Of a stretch of DNA of 64,000 nt, positions 16,977 to 24,592 are shown piece by piece. The stretch comes from Rubrivirga marina. GTDB lineage: Bacteria; Bacteroidota; Rhodothermia; Rhodothermales; Rubricoccaceae. The notes under the pieces were generated by a model, which did no database searches, was not told the DNA's origin, and was given only the letters and a program-made list of their open reading frames with translations. A program made the position numbers and the translations under genes. Numbering within the stretch: the first letter of the stretch is position 1; every line of letters begins with the position of its first letter. The stretch lies in assembly GCF_002283365.1 (NCBI RefSeq), contig NZ_MQWD01000001.1:497694-561693 (forward strand), in the 5' to 3' direction.

Positions 16977-18307
16977 GAGTCGGAGGCGGCAGCGGCGCGG
17001 GCGTGCGCCAGGGTGTCGAGGTAGGCCCGCGAGAAGATCGGGCGGTAGACGCGACGCTCGGCGGCGGCGAAGTCCTCGCCCCGCATCATCTCGCACCGCT
17101 GGCGGACGAGGTCGAGGAGCGCGCGCTCGCGGGCGCCTGGCATCGGCCCGGCCTTGACCTGGTCGCCGATCCGGTCGGGGTCGAGCCCGTTGACGAGGAC
17201 GGCGGCGCCCTCGCGGGCCGCCGCGCGGTAGCCCTCCAGCAGGCTCTGGTGGTGCTGGAGGACCGCCTCGGTGGCGTCGACGAGGAGGTCGAGGCGCTGG
17301 GCCCGGAGCGCCGGGTCGTCGGTCATGAGGTGCCGGAGGAGCGCGCCCTCGTCGGCGTCGAAGAGGAACGCGGTCTCGGGGGCGTGGATGATGGTGTGCC
17401 CCAGGAACTCGTGCCGGAACTTCCCGGGCATGCTGATGAGCCGGACCACGACGCCCGCCAGCGCCCGGTGGAGGTCGTCGGGGCCCGCCGGCGTGGCGGC
17501 AAGCGGTGAGGCAGCGGGCGGCGGGCTGGCGGCCGGCGGCGAGGCGAACGGATCGTCCCCGGCCGGCGCGGCGAACGGGTCGGCCGACGCGTCGCCCCCT
17601 TCGCCGAGCGGCGGCCCGAACAGGTCGTCGAGATCGCCGTCCCCGTCGGCGTCGACCGGCGGGCCGAACAGGTCGTCGAGGGCCTCCGGTGGCGTCGTGG
17701 TCGGCACGACGGGCGGCTCGTCCGACGGGTCTCCCGAGGCGGGCGGGGCCGGGTCGGGCTCGGCGAGCGCGGCGTCGGGGTCGACGAGCGGGACGATCCC
17801 GCGGAGGTCAGCCTCCGGCCCGAGCGCGTCGCGGAGGGCCATCCGGAGCGCGTCGGCGCGGTCGCGGTAGTCGACCTGCTGGAACGCCTGACGGAGGCCG
17901 CCGAGGGCGACCGCCACCGCCTCGGCCGGGTCGACGAGCGGGTTGGCGAAGGCGGCGCCGAAGACGGTCCGGTCGAGGTCGTCGGCCACGAGGACGTCGC
18001 GGTCGAGCTCGACGGTCACCTGGAACGGACCGAGCTGGATCTGGTCGCCGTCGCGGACGGCTCGGGGCTCGGTCCCCACGCGCTCGCCGTTGAGGAACGT
18101 GTGGTTCTTGCTGCCGAGGTCGGCGATCCGGATGGCGTCGCCCTCGACGCGGAGCGCGGCGTGCTGCTTGCTCACGACGCGGTCGGGGTCGTCGAGCGGG
18201 AGGTCGCAGGTGCCGGCTCGGCCCATCACGATCGTCTCTTGGTCCAGCACGTACGTCCGCGGCTCCCCCCCGCGCTCGGTGTGGACGACGATCAGCTTGA
18301 CTCTCAT
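16973..18307 (-). CDS. tagH: T6SS FHA-domain protein (Fha/TagH type)
   Basis: A 444-residue cytosolic protein from ATG 18307. The N-terminal FHA domain (about residues 18-100) has the phosphothreonine-binding signature GRAGTCDLPLDD, SKQHAALRV and GSKNHTFLNGERV. The middle is disordered and contains DLFGPPVD, DLFGPPLGE, DPFAAP and DPFASP, motifs shared with the N terminus of TssL. The C-terminal 170 residues are helical and match the T6SS FHA C-terminal domain (FRHEFLGHTIIH, RVYRPIFSRAYLDTLAHA). In Pseudomonas Fha1 is phosphorylated by PpkA and triggers T6SS assembly. The kinase gene directly upstream fits that scheme. No PppA phosphatase gene is visible. Confidence 0.88.
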   Translation of the reverse strand: MRVKLIVVHTERGGEPRTYVLDQETIVMGRAGTCDLPLDDPDRVVSKQHAALRVEGDAIRIADLGSKNHTFLNGERVGTEPRAVRDGDQIQLGPFQVTVELDRDVLVADDLDRTVFGAAFANPLVDPAEAVAVALGGLRQAFQQVDYRDRADALRMALRDALGPEADLRGIVPLVDPDAALAEPDPAPPASGDPSDEPPVVPTTTPPEALDDLFGPPVDADGDGDLDDLFGPPLGEGGDASADPFAAPAGDDPFASPPAASPPPAASPLAATPAGPDDLHRALAGVVVRLISMPGKFRHEFLGHTIIHAPETAFLFDADEGALLRHLMTDDPALRAQRLDLLVDATEAVLQHHQSLLEGYRAAAREGAAVLVNGLDPDRIGDQVKAGPMPGARERALLDLVRQRCEMMRGEDFAAAERRVYRPIFSRAYLDTLAHARAAAASDS

Positions 18308-18359
18308 GGGTAGGCGCGACGGCGGAACGCGACGGGAGGGCGGGTCCGGACGTCTCGGC

Positions 18360-19340
18360 TCAGGCGAGGCGGGTCCCGTCCATGACCGCGTCGAACACGT
18401 CGTCGAGGGCCTGCGCGAGCGCGCCGGCCGTCGGGAAGCGCCGTGCCGGGTCGGTCTGGAGGGCCGTCCGGAGGAGGCCCCCAACGTAACGCCCCAACGG
18501 GACGCCGGACGGCGCCCGCGCGTCGTCTGGCAGTTCGATCGTCACGTCACCCTCGCCGCCCGCGGCCCACGGGAGGTGCCGCCGCCGGCCCTCCAGCACC
18601 TCGCGGATCACGAGGCCGAGCGCGTACACGTCGGCCTCGCGCCCGACGTCACCGCCGAGGATCTGCTCGGGCGCCGCGAACTCGGGCGTGAGGCCCAGGC
18701 GCCGGGCCGCCCCGTCGGGCGTCGGGTGGCGGAGGTCGCGGGCCAGCCCGAGGTCGAGCACGGCCACGGTCCCGTCCGCGCGGACGAGCAGGTGGTCGGG
18801 CTTGAGGTCGCCGTGAACGACGTCTTCCAGGTGGATCCCCTCGACGGTCTGGCACACGCGCCACAGGAGGAGCAGGCGCTCCCACGCGTTCCGGCTCCGG
18901 GCGTACGCACTCAGCCGCTGCCCCTCGATCCGCTCGAGCGCGATGTAGGGGCGCCCATCGTCGTGCGTCCCGGCGTCGAGCAGGCGGGCGAGACCGGGCG
19001 CGCGGAGCCGGCCAAGGAGGCCCGCCTCGTGCGAAAACAAAGACTCGGTGGCAGCGCCGAGCCGCTTCGCCAACTTCACTGCCGCACGCTCCGACCCGGC
19101 CGGCGCCGGACGGACGGCCTCGTAGACGGTGCTCAGCCCGCCCTGCCCGATCCGCTCGCCCAGCTCCCAGTCACCGACCCGCTCCGGCGCCTCCGGCCCC
19201 ACGGGGTCGGCGAGGCGGAGCGGGCCGTCCATGAGCCGGTCGAACAGGGCCTCGGCCGCGGCCGCCTCGGGCGGCGGCTTGTCGGAGTCGGGGGCCGGGG
19301 CGCCGCCGCTCCCGGCCGGAGCCGTGGGGCGCGACGGCAT
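18360..19340 (-). CDS. Cytosolic Ser/Thr protein kinase with atypical catalytic loop
   Basis: A 326-residue protein that is almost only a Hanks-type kinase domain, with no membrane helix. The Gly loop is GERIGQGGLSTVY (61-73), the ATP-binding Lys is K89 (AAVKLAK) and the helix C Glu is E105. The catalytic loop reads VVHGDLKPDH (174-183): Asp178 and Lys180 are kept, HRD is HGD, and the Mg-binding Asn is replaced by His183. The Mg loop is DLG (196-198) instead of DFG. An APE-like AAPEQILGG is present. The gene lies 3 nt after an ECF sigma gene, a pairing known for ECF43-type sigma factors, and 52 nt before the FHA gene. It likely phosphorylates the FHA protein, the sigma factor or both. Confidence 0.85.
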   Translation of the reverse strand: MPSRPTAPAGSGGAPAPDSDKPPPEAAAAEALFDRLMDGPLRLADPVGPEAPERVGDWELGERIGQGGLSTVYEAVRPAPAGSERAAVKLAKRLGAATESLFSHEAGLLGRLRAPGLARLLDAGTHDDGRPYIALERIEGQRLSAYARSRNAWERLLLLWRVCQTVEGIHLEDVVHGDLKPDHLLVRADGTVAVLDLGLARDLRHPTPDGAARRLGLTPEFAAPEQILGGDVGREADVYALGLVIREVLEGRRRHLPWAAGGEGDVTIELPDDARAPSGVPLGRYVGGLLRTALQTDPARRFPTAGALAQALDDVFDAVMDGTRLA

Positions 19341-19343
19341 GGC

Positions 19344-20006
19344 TCAGGCCTCGGCGATCTCGGCGTCGGCCGACAGCTCGCGGTAGAGCCACACCCGGAC
19401 CTCCCGCCAGCACCGCGTGACGGTGGCCGGCGAGAGCCCCAGCGTGGCCGCCGTCTCGTCGACGGTGAGCCCGGCGAAGAACCGGCACTCGACGACGCGC
19501 GCGCCGCGCTCGTCGACCTTCTCGAGCCGCTCGAGCGCCTCGCCGATCCCGGCGATCTCGAAGGCCTCGTCGTCGGTCACGACCACGGCGGAGGTCTCGT
19601 CGAGCGGCAGCGGGCGCTGGCCGCCGCCGCGCTTCTGCGCGCACCGAGCCTCGGCGTACGTCAGGAGCACCTGGCGCATGGCCCGCGAGAGCGTCATCAT
19701 GAAGTGCGACCGGCTCCGGAAGTTCATCGACGACTGCGCCAGCTTGAGGTACGCCTCGTGGACGAGCGCCGTCGTGCACATCGACGGCGTGCCGAAGTAA
19801 CGGAATCGGTGGGCCGCCGCCATCCGGCGGAGCTGTTCGTAGATCCGGGCGCCGCGCTCCGGCGCGTCGTCGCGGTGGCCGAGCACGCCGAGGAGGAGGG
19901 CGACGTCGCCGTCGAGCGCCGCGTCGTCGACACCCGGCTCGGCGGGCGGATCGAGGCGTTTGAAGGAGCCGGCCTTCGGGGCCGGGGGCGGGAGCGTGGC
20001 AGGCAT
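19344..20006 (-). CDS. ECF-family RNA polymerase sigma factor
   Basis: A 220-residue ECF sigma factor from ATG 20006. Region 2 contains CTTALVHEAYLKLAQ and the following SHFMMTLSRAMRQVLLTYAEAR; region 4 has VVECRFFAGLTVDETAATLGLSPATVTR, a helix-turn-helix for the -35 element. The pattern (MAAAHRFRYFGTPSMCTTALVHEAYLKL) is that of the TIGR02999 group, often encoded beside Ser/Thr kinases and regulated by phosphorylation instead of an anti-sigma factor. No anti-sigma gene is next to it here. It heads the T6SS locus and probably drives that locus or itself. An N-terminal stretch of about 40 residues is Pro/Ala-rich. Confidence 0.9.
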   Translation of the reverse strand: MPATLPPPAPKAGSFKRLDPPAEPGVDDAALDGDVALLLGVLGHRDDAPERGARIYEQLRRMAAAHRFRYFGTPSMCTTALVHEAYLKLAQSSMNFRSRSHFMMTLSRAMRQVLLTYAEARCAQKRGGGQRPLPLDETSAVVVTDDEAFEIAGIGEALERLEKVDERGARVVECRFFAGLTVDETAATLGLSPATVTRCWREVRVWLYRELSADAEIAEA

Positions 20007-20115
20007 GAGATGGTGGCCAGGGGGCGCCGTGCGGGCCGGCGCGGCAGGGAAGGCGTCGAGACGATCGAAGAGGCCACGCACCGCTGCATCTCCCGGGCCT
20101 GATCGAACGCAGGGG

Positions 20116-20145
20116 CCAGGATAGGCGGGCGGTGCCGAACGGCAA
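20116..20145 (-). promoter_or_regulatory. Candidate promoter of the sigma-kinase-FHA-tssJ unit
   Basis: On the minus strand TTG (20143-20145), a 19-nt spacer and TATCCTGG (20116-20123) match the layout of Bacteroidota promoters (TTTG-N19-TAnnTTTG) at the -33 element and partly at the -7 element. It lies 110 nt upstream of the ECF sigma start. Confidence 0.4.
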
Positions 20146-20248
20146 TGGGCCATCCAGCCCAAATCCAAGGCGGCCCCTCAGACGTACTACCGCATTCGCC
20201 CCCCGCAGGGTGTCATGTGATCCTAACGCCTTCGACCGAACCCACCTC

Positions 20249-20941
20249 ATGCGTACCCTCCCCCTTTTCATCACGTTAGCCACCCTCTCGCTCACCGGCT
20301 GCGACGTCTCCGGGCGCGTCGAGGCCGAGATCGAAGCGGCGCTTCCGGCGGCCCTCGGCCCGGCCGCCCGCTACGACGCCGAGGTCGAGGGCCTCGCCCT
20401 CCGCGACGCCTCGGCCGAGACGGTCCGCGTCGTCGGCGAGCGCGTGGCGCGGGAGGACGCGCCGGTCATCGACCGGCTCGACGTCGAGCTCCGGGGCGTC
20501 ACGTTCGACCGGTCGGAACGGCGGCTCACCCGGGTCGACGGCGCCCGGGCCACGGCCCGCCTCCTCCCGGCCGACCTCGCGGCCTACCTCGGCACCCAGC
20601 GTGGCATCGCCGACGCCGACGTGGTCCTCGCGGCGCCGGACCGGGCGTCCATCCGCGTGCGCGGCGAGTTCGAGGGCCTGCGGATCCCCGTCGGCGCCGA
20701 GGTCCGCGGGCGGCTGGCAGCGTCCGACGGGCGCGTCCGCCTCGACGTGGAGTCGGTGCGGGCCGCGGGCATCGGGCTGGGCGGCACGATCGCCCGGCGC
20801 GTGGACCAGCAGATCAACCCGGTCGTGGACCTGACCGACGAGGACCTGGAGCTCCGCGTGACAGACGTCCGCGTCGAGGGCGGCGCGCTCGTGGTCGAGG
20901 CCACGGGCGACCTCACCGGCCTCAGCCTGCGTCGGCGCTAA
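20249..20941 (+). CDS. DUF2993-family lipoprotein
   Basis: A 230-residue lipoprotein with signal sequence MRTLPLFITLATLSLTGC and the lipidated Cys at 18. The rest follows the DUF2993 (LmeA-like) pattern: repeating beta strands with alternating Arg/Asp, VDQQINPVVDLTDEDLELRVTDVRVEGGALVVEATGDL near the C terminus. LmeA in actinobacteria is a periplasmic factor for lipoglycan mannan synthesis; whether that role holds here is unknown. The gene diverges from the T6SS sigma factor and overlaps the 3' end of hutG by 20 nt on the other strand. Confidence 0.75.
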   Translation: MRTLPLFITLATLSLTGCDVSGRVEAEIEAALPAALGPAARYDAEVEGLALRDASAETVRVVGERVAREDAPVIDRLDVELRGVTFDRSERRLTRVDGARATARLLPADLAAYLGTQRGIADADVVLAAPDRASIRVRGEFEGLRIPVGAEVRGRLAASDGRVRLDVESVRAAGIGLGGTIARRVDQQINPVVDLTDEDLELRVTDVRVEGGALVVEATGDLTGLSLRRR

Positions 20942-21809
20942 ACCGCTCCGCCAGCCCGCGGAGGACGTGCCACACGGTGAGCGCGGCCAGGACGGCCGTC
21001 CGCCCGTCGGGGTCGTGGAGCGGGTTGAGTTCGACGACGTCCACCGACCGGACGTGCGGGCTCCGGCCGCACGCCTCGGCCGCCGCCAGCCACACGCCCA
21101 CGGGCAGCCCACCGACGCCCGGCGCGCTCACGCCCGGCGCGGCGTCGACGGCGTCGAGGTCAAACGAGGCGAGCGCCGGCCCGTCGAGCGCGGCCACCTC
21201 CGCCTCAGCGCGCGCGGCGTCGAGGTCGTCGGCCCAGACGACGCGGTCGGGCACGGCGGCGTGCGCCGCGTCGACGCGCCACGGGTGGAGCCCGGCGACG
21301 GTGTAGCCGGCGCACAGGCCGGACGGGTGGTCGAGCATCTGCCGGAACGGCGAGCCCGAGTGGGCCTTCCCGTCTCTGAGCGGCCGCACGTCGGCGTGGG
21401 CGTCCCAGTTGAGCGCGCGGACGCGCTGGCCGGCCGCGACGTAGCCGAGGAAGTGGCCGAACGCCGTCTCGTGCCCGCCTCCCAGGATCACCGGGACCAC
21501 GCCCGCCGCCAGCAACTCGCCCACGGCCTCCCCGAGGCGGGCCTGATCGGCCTCGACGTCGCCCGTCGCGGCCACGTCGCCGAGGTCGGCGGCGTGCTCC
21601 AGGAGGCAGACGAACGGCGCGGGGTCCCGGGCGTCGGGCGTCATCTTGACCAGCGCCTCGCGGATCGCCGCCGGGCCCTGCGCGGCGCCGAGGCGCCCGC
21701 CGTTGCGCCGGACGCCCTCGTCGGACGGGAAGCCGAGAATCGCGACGCGCGTGTCGTCGGCGAGGGCGGAGTCGCGGAGCCAGTCGCCGAGGCGGGGGTC
21801 GTCAGACAT
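20922..21809 (-). CDS. hutG: Formimidoylglutamase / arginase-family ureohydrolase
   Basis: A 295-residue ureohydrolase. Manganese ligand motifs are GGGHETAFG, NWDAHADVRPL and SFDLDAVD. It should hydrolyse N-formimino-L-glutamate to glutamate and formamide, the last step of histidine degradation. The assignment as HutG rather than arginase or agmatinase rests on the other hut genes nearby and on the HutG-like opening FPSDEGVRRNGGRLGAAQGP. It lies downstream of hutI in the same direction, but the 209 bp between them hold an inverted-repeat element. The 3' end overlaps the convergent DUF2993 gene. Confidence 0.88.
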   Translation of the reverse strand: MSDDPRLGDWLRDSALADDTRVAILGFPSDEGVRRNGGRLGAAQGPAAIREALVKMTPDARDPAPFVCLLEHAADLGDVAATGDVEADQARLGEAVGELLAAGVVPVILGGGHETAFGHFLGYVAAGQRVRALNWDAHADVRPLRDGKAHSGSPFRQMLDHPSGLCAGYTVAGLHPWRVDAAHAAVPDRVVWADDLDAARAEAEVAALDGPALASFDLDAVDAAPGVSAPGVGGLPVGVWLAAAEACGRSPHVRSVDVVELNPLHDPDGRTAVLAALTVWHVLRGLAERFSADAG

Positions 21810-21857
21810 CGAGGGATCGGGCGAGGTCAGATCCGGTGAGTGGCAAGGTCTCCCGGT

Positions 21858-21993
21858 GTCATCCTGAGCGAGCGGAGCGAGTCGAAGGATCTCTGGCGAG
21901 CACGGCGTTCGGTCGACGCTCTCGTCGCCAGTTTGAGACCGAGCCGCACCAGAGCCCCTTCGACGTCGGGCTTCGCCTCCCGCTCAGGATGAC
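21858..21993. repeat. 136 bp inverted-repeat element between hutI and hutG
   Basis: GTCATCCTGAGCG at 21858-21870 is the exact reverse complement of CGCTCAGGATGAC at 21981-21993. Inside, the left side has TCGAAGG and the right side CCTTCGA-like sequence, so the whole can fold into one long imperfect hairpin. From memory, GTCATCCTGAGCG near GAAGGATC is an intergenic motif I have seen in several phyla. No open frame is inside. It may be a small mobile repeat or a transcript-end structure. Confidence 0.7.
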
Positions 21994-22018
21994 GCTCCTC
22001 CACCCACAGCGGATCCTC

Positions 22019-23242
22019 CTACTTCGGCATCCACGCCCACACGGTCTCCCCGCCGACGACGGTCCGCACCGCCGGCTCGGCGCGCCAACCGGCGAGCCAC
22101 GTCGCCAGCGACGGCGCGTCGAAGACGGCGAGGTCGGCCGGGGCGCCGGGGACGAGCGAGCCCGTGCCGTCGTCGAGGCGGAGGGCGCGGGCGGCCTCGG
22201 CGGTGGCCCCGCGGAGGGCCTCCTCGGGCGTCATCTGCTGGCGGGTGCAAGCGAGCCAGAGCGCGAGGCCGAGGCTGCTCGACGGCGCCGAGCCCGGGTT
22301 GAAGTCGGTCGCCACGGCCACGTGGGCGCCGGCGTCGAGGAGCCGCCGCGCCGGGAGCGGCTCCTGGCCCAGCACGAGCGTCGCGATTGGCAGGCTGACC
22401 GCGACCACCCCCGCCTCGGCGAGTCGCCGGACGCCCTCGTCGGACACGCACTCGAGATGATCCGCCGACGCCGCGCCGACCTCGGCCGCCAGCGCCGCCC
22501 CGCCCGTGTCGGTGAGCTGGTCGGCGTGGAGCTTGGCGCCGAGGCCGTGCTCTGCTCCGGCCTCGAACACCGCCCGCGCCTCGTCGGCGGTGAACGCGCT
22601 GTCCTCCACGAACACGTCGACGAACGCCGCGAGGCGCTCGGCGGCGACGGCCGGGATGATCTCCTCGCAGATCAGGCGGACGTACGCGTCGCGGTCGTCG
22701 GCGTACTCGGGCGGGACGATGTGGGCCGCCAGCAGCGTCGACACGATCCGTTGTGGGCCAGCCGCATCCAGCTGTCGGTAGAGGCGGAGGACGCGGAGTT
22801 CGTCGTCGAGTGTCAGCCCGTAGCCGGTCTTGGCCTCGACGGTCGTAACGCCCTGGCGGAGCATGGCGCCGAGGCGGGCGCGGGCGGACTCCGCCAGTTC
22901 GTCGTCGCTCGCGGCCCGCGTCGACCGGACCGATTTCTGGATCCCGCCGCCGCGCCTCGCGATCTCGAGGTACGACGTGCCTTTCAGCCGCTCCACGAAC
23001 TCGTCCGCGCGGTCGCCGGCGTGGGCGAGGTGCGTGTGGCAGTCGACGAGCCCCGGCACCACGAGCCGCCCGCCGGCCGACTGGCGCTCCGCCTCGGCGT
23101 AGTCGTCGGGGAGGTCGGAGGCGGGGCCGGCCCAGACGATCCGGCCCGCGTCCCAGACGAGCGCGGCGTCGTCGACGAGGCCGGCGTCGGTGCTGGCGGA
23201 CGGGCACGTGGCGAGTTGGCCGATGTCGGTGAGAACGGTCAC
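22019..23242 (-). CDS. hutI: Imidazolonepropionase
   Basis: A 407-residue amidohydrolase. The metal motif is VDCHTHLAHAGDRADEF, followed by the HutI-specific TSYLEIARRGGGIQKSVRSTR, VEAKTGYGL and AHIVPPEY, and late ATDFNPGSAPSSSLGLALWLACTRQQMTPEEALRGAT. It opens the imidazolone ring to give N-formimino-L-glutamate, using Zn or Fe. The start is GTG 23242, overlapping the stop codon of the upstream lipoprotein gene (GTGA), so the two are translationally coupled. hutG follows downstream. Confidence 0.95.
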   Translation of the reverse strand: MTVLTDIGQLATCPSASTDAGLVDDAALVWDAGRIVWAGPASDLPDDYAEAERQSAGGRLVVPGLVDCHTHLAHAGDRADEFVERLKGTSYLEIARRGGGIQKSVRSTRAASDDELAESARARLGAMLRQGVTTVEAKTGYGLTLDDELRVLRLYRQLDAAGPQRIVSTLLAAHIVPPEYADDRDAYVRLICEEIIPAVAAERLAAFVDVFVEDSAFTADEARAVFEAGAEHGLGAKLHADQLTDTGGAALAAEVGAASADHLECVSDEGVRRLAEAGVVAVSLPIATLVLGQEPLPARRLLDAGAHVAVATDFNPGSAPSSSLGLALWLACTRQQMTPEEALRGATAEAARALRLDDGTGSLVPGAPADLAVFDAPSLATWLAGWRAEPAVRTVVGGETVWAWMPK

Positions 23243-23949
23243 GGGGCGGGGCAGGCGATGGGCGTCTCCGGGTTCACGGCGAGGACTTCCAGCGCGACGG
23301 CCTCGCGGGCCTCAAACTCGGCGACGTACTGGCCGAGGTGGCCGTACACCTCGCCCGGGCGGACGTCGCCGGTGAGCGTGGCGGCATAGACCACCCGAAG
23401 CCCCCGGCCTTCGTCGCCCGTCGTGTGCGCCTCCTGGAGCGCGAACATCCGGTCCGCAACGGCTTCGCTCGGCGTGAGCCACCACCGCTCGTCCGACCCG
23501 TCGCACGGACGGAAGGCCGACGTCTCGAAGCCCGTCTCGACGATCCCGCGAACCGTTCCCGTCTCGACCTCCGCGCGGGCGAGGAGGTGATCCGCCCCCG
23601 CGCACGGCCGGATGCCGCCCTCGACCGCGTCACCTACCACGCGGACCCGGTCGCCCGGCGCCAGGTCGGAGACGAGGCTGAGGCCGGCCGCCTCGCAGAG
23701 GTTCATCCGGGCGGCGACGAAGATCGTCTGTCGCGGGCCGCGGTCGGTCTCGACCTCGATGCGCGCGTCGCCGTCGGCCGCCATCGGGCTGAGGTCGACG
23801 GAGAGCACGGTGCCCGCCAGCCGCGTGGCGTCGGAGGGCGGGGCCTCGTCGGCCTCCGCCGGCGGGGCCGACTCGTCGACGGGCGGGTCGGGCGGGGGTG
23901 TGCGAGAGGCACAGCCGACGAGGAGCATCAGGGCGAGGAGGCGGGTCAT
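23239..23949 (-). CDS. Lipoprotein of unknown function, coupled to hutI
   Basis: A 236-residue lipoprotein with a very short signal (MTRLLALMLLVGC, Cys at 13) and a Pro/Glu-rich linker to about residue 40. Two beta-rich segments follow: one with PRQTIFVAARMNLCEAAGL and DRVRVVGDAVEGGIRPC, and one with GIVETGFETSAFRPCDGSDERWWL, a pattern seen in COG3650/NlpE-like envelope proteins. Four to five Cys residues suggest disulfides. It overlaps the hutI start by 4 nt, so it is translated with a histidine-degradation enzyme although it acts in the envelope. No function is assigned. Confidence 0.7.
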   Translation of the reverse strand: MTRLLALMLLVGCASRTPPPDPPVDESAPPAEADEAPPSDATRLAGTVLSVDLSPMAADGDARIEVETDRGPRQTIFVAARMNLCEAAGLSLVSDLAPGDRVRVVGDAVEGGIRPCAGADHLLARAEVETGTVRGIVETGFETSAFRPCDGSDERWWLTPSEAVADRMFALQEAHTTGDEGRGLRVVYAATLTGDVRPGEVYGHLGQYVAEFEAREAVALEVLAVNPETPIACPAP

Positions 23950-23996
23950 AGGCGGGCCGGTGGGTCGGGGTAAACTCGTTCGTCTCCTACGCCGCC

Positions 23997-24587
23997 ATGT
24001 CCGACCGCCGCGTCCCCGTCGCCGCCATCCTGCTCGAAGCCGCGTTCGTCGTGCTCGGCGTGTTCCTCGCACTCGTCGCCAACGACTGGCGGAGCGAGCG
24101 CGACGCCCAGGACCGGGCCGCCCGCGCCCGCGTCGGGCTGATCGACGAGGTCCGGCACAACCGGGAGGCGTTCCAGGAGTCGCTCGCCTACCACAGCGCC
24201 GTCCTCGACTCGCTCGGGACCCGGGCGCAGCGGGGCGCCCCGCCCCCGACGCCCGGCCTGTTCCCCCAGGGGTTCATCAACCCCGCCACCGCGCGGTCGA
24301 CGGCGTGGGACGCGGCGACGGCCACCGACGCGCTCGCGGCGATGGACTACGGCGACGTCCTGACCTTCTCCCAGCTCTACGCCGCCCAGCAGCGCTACGG
24401 GCTCGTCGTCCAGGAGGCGGGCGGGGTGATCTACCAGGCCCTGTTCGACATCGGCGCGCGGGGCGTCGCGGCCAACGCGGGCAACCTCGCGAGCATGATC
24501 GGCTCGTTTCAGTACCTCGAGGCCGAGATGGTCGCCGAGTACGACGCCGCGCTCGACGCCCTCGGCGCGGACGATCCGGGGCGCTGA
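23997..24587 (+). CDS. Single-pass membrane protein, unknown function
   Basis: A 196-residue protein. One hydrophobic helix near the N terminus (AAILLEAAFVVLGVFLALVANDW, about 8-31) is followed by charged helices (RSERDAQDRAARARVGLIDEVRHNREAFQESL). The pattern of a helix ending in NDWR and then a coiled region resembles small inner-membrane proteins common in marine bacteria. The C-terminal part has GVIYQALFDIGARGVAAN and no catalytic motif I can name. It lies alone on the plus strand inside the hut region, divergent from the lipoprotein and convergent with hutH. Confidence 0.65.
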   Translation: MSDRRVPVAAILLEAAFVVLGVFLALVANDWRSERDAQDRAARARVGLIDEVRHNREAFQESLAYHSAVLDSLGTRAQRGAPPPTPGLFPQGFINPATARSTAWDAATATDALAAMDYGDVLTFSQLYAAQQRYGLVVQEAGGVIYQALFDIGARGVAANAGNLASMIGSFQYLEAEMVAEYDAALDALGADDPGR

Positions 24588-24592
24588 GCCGC

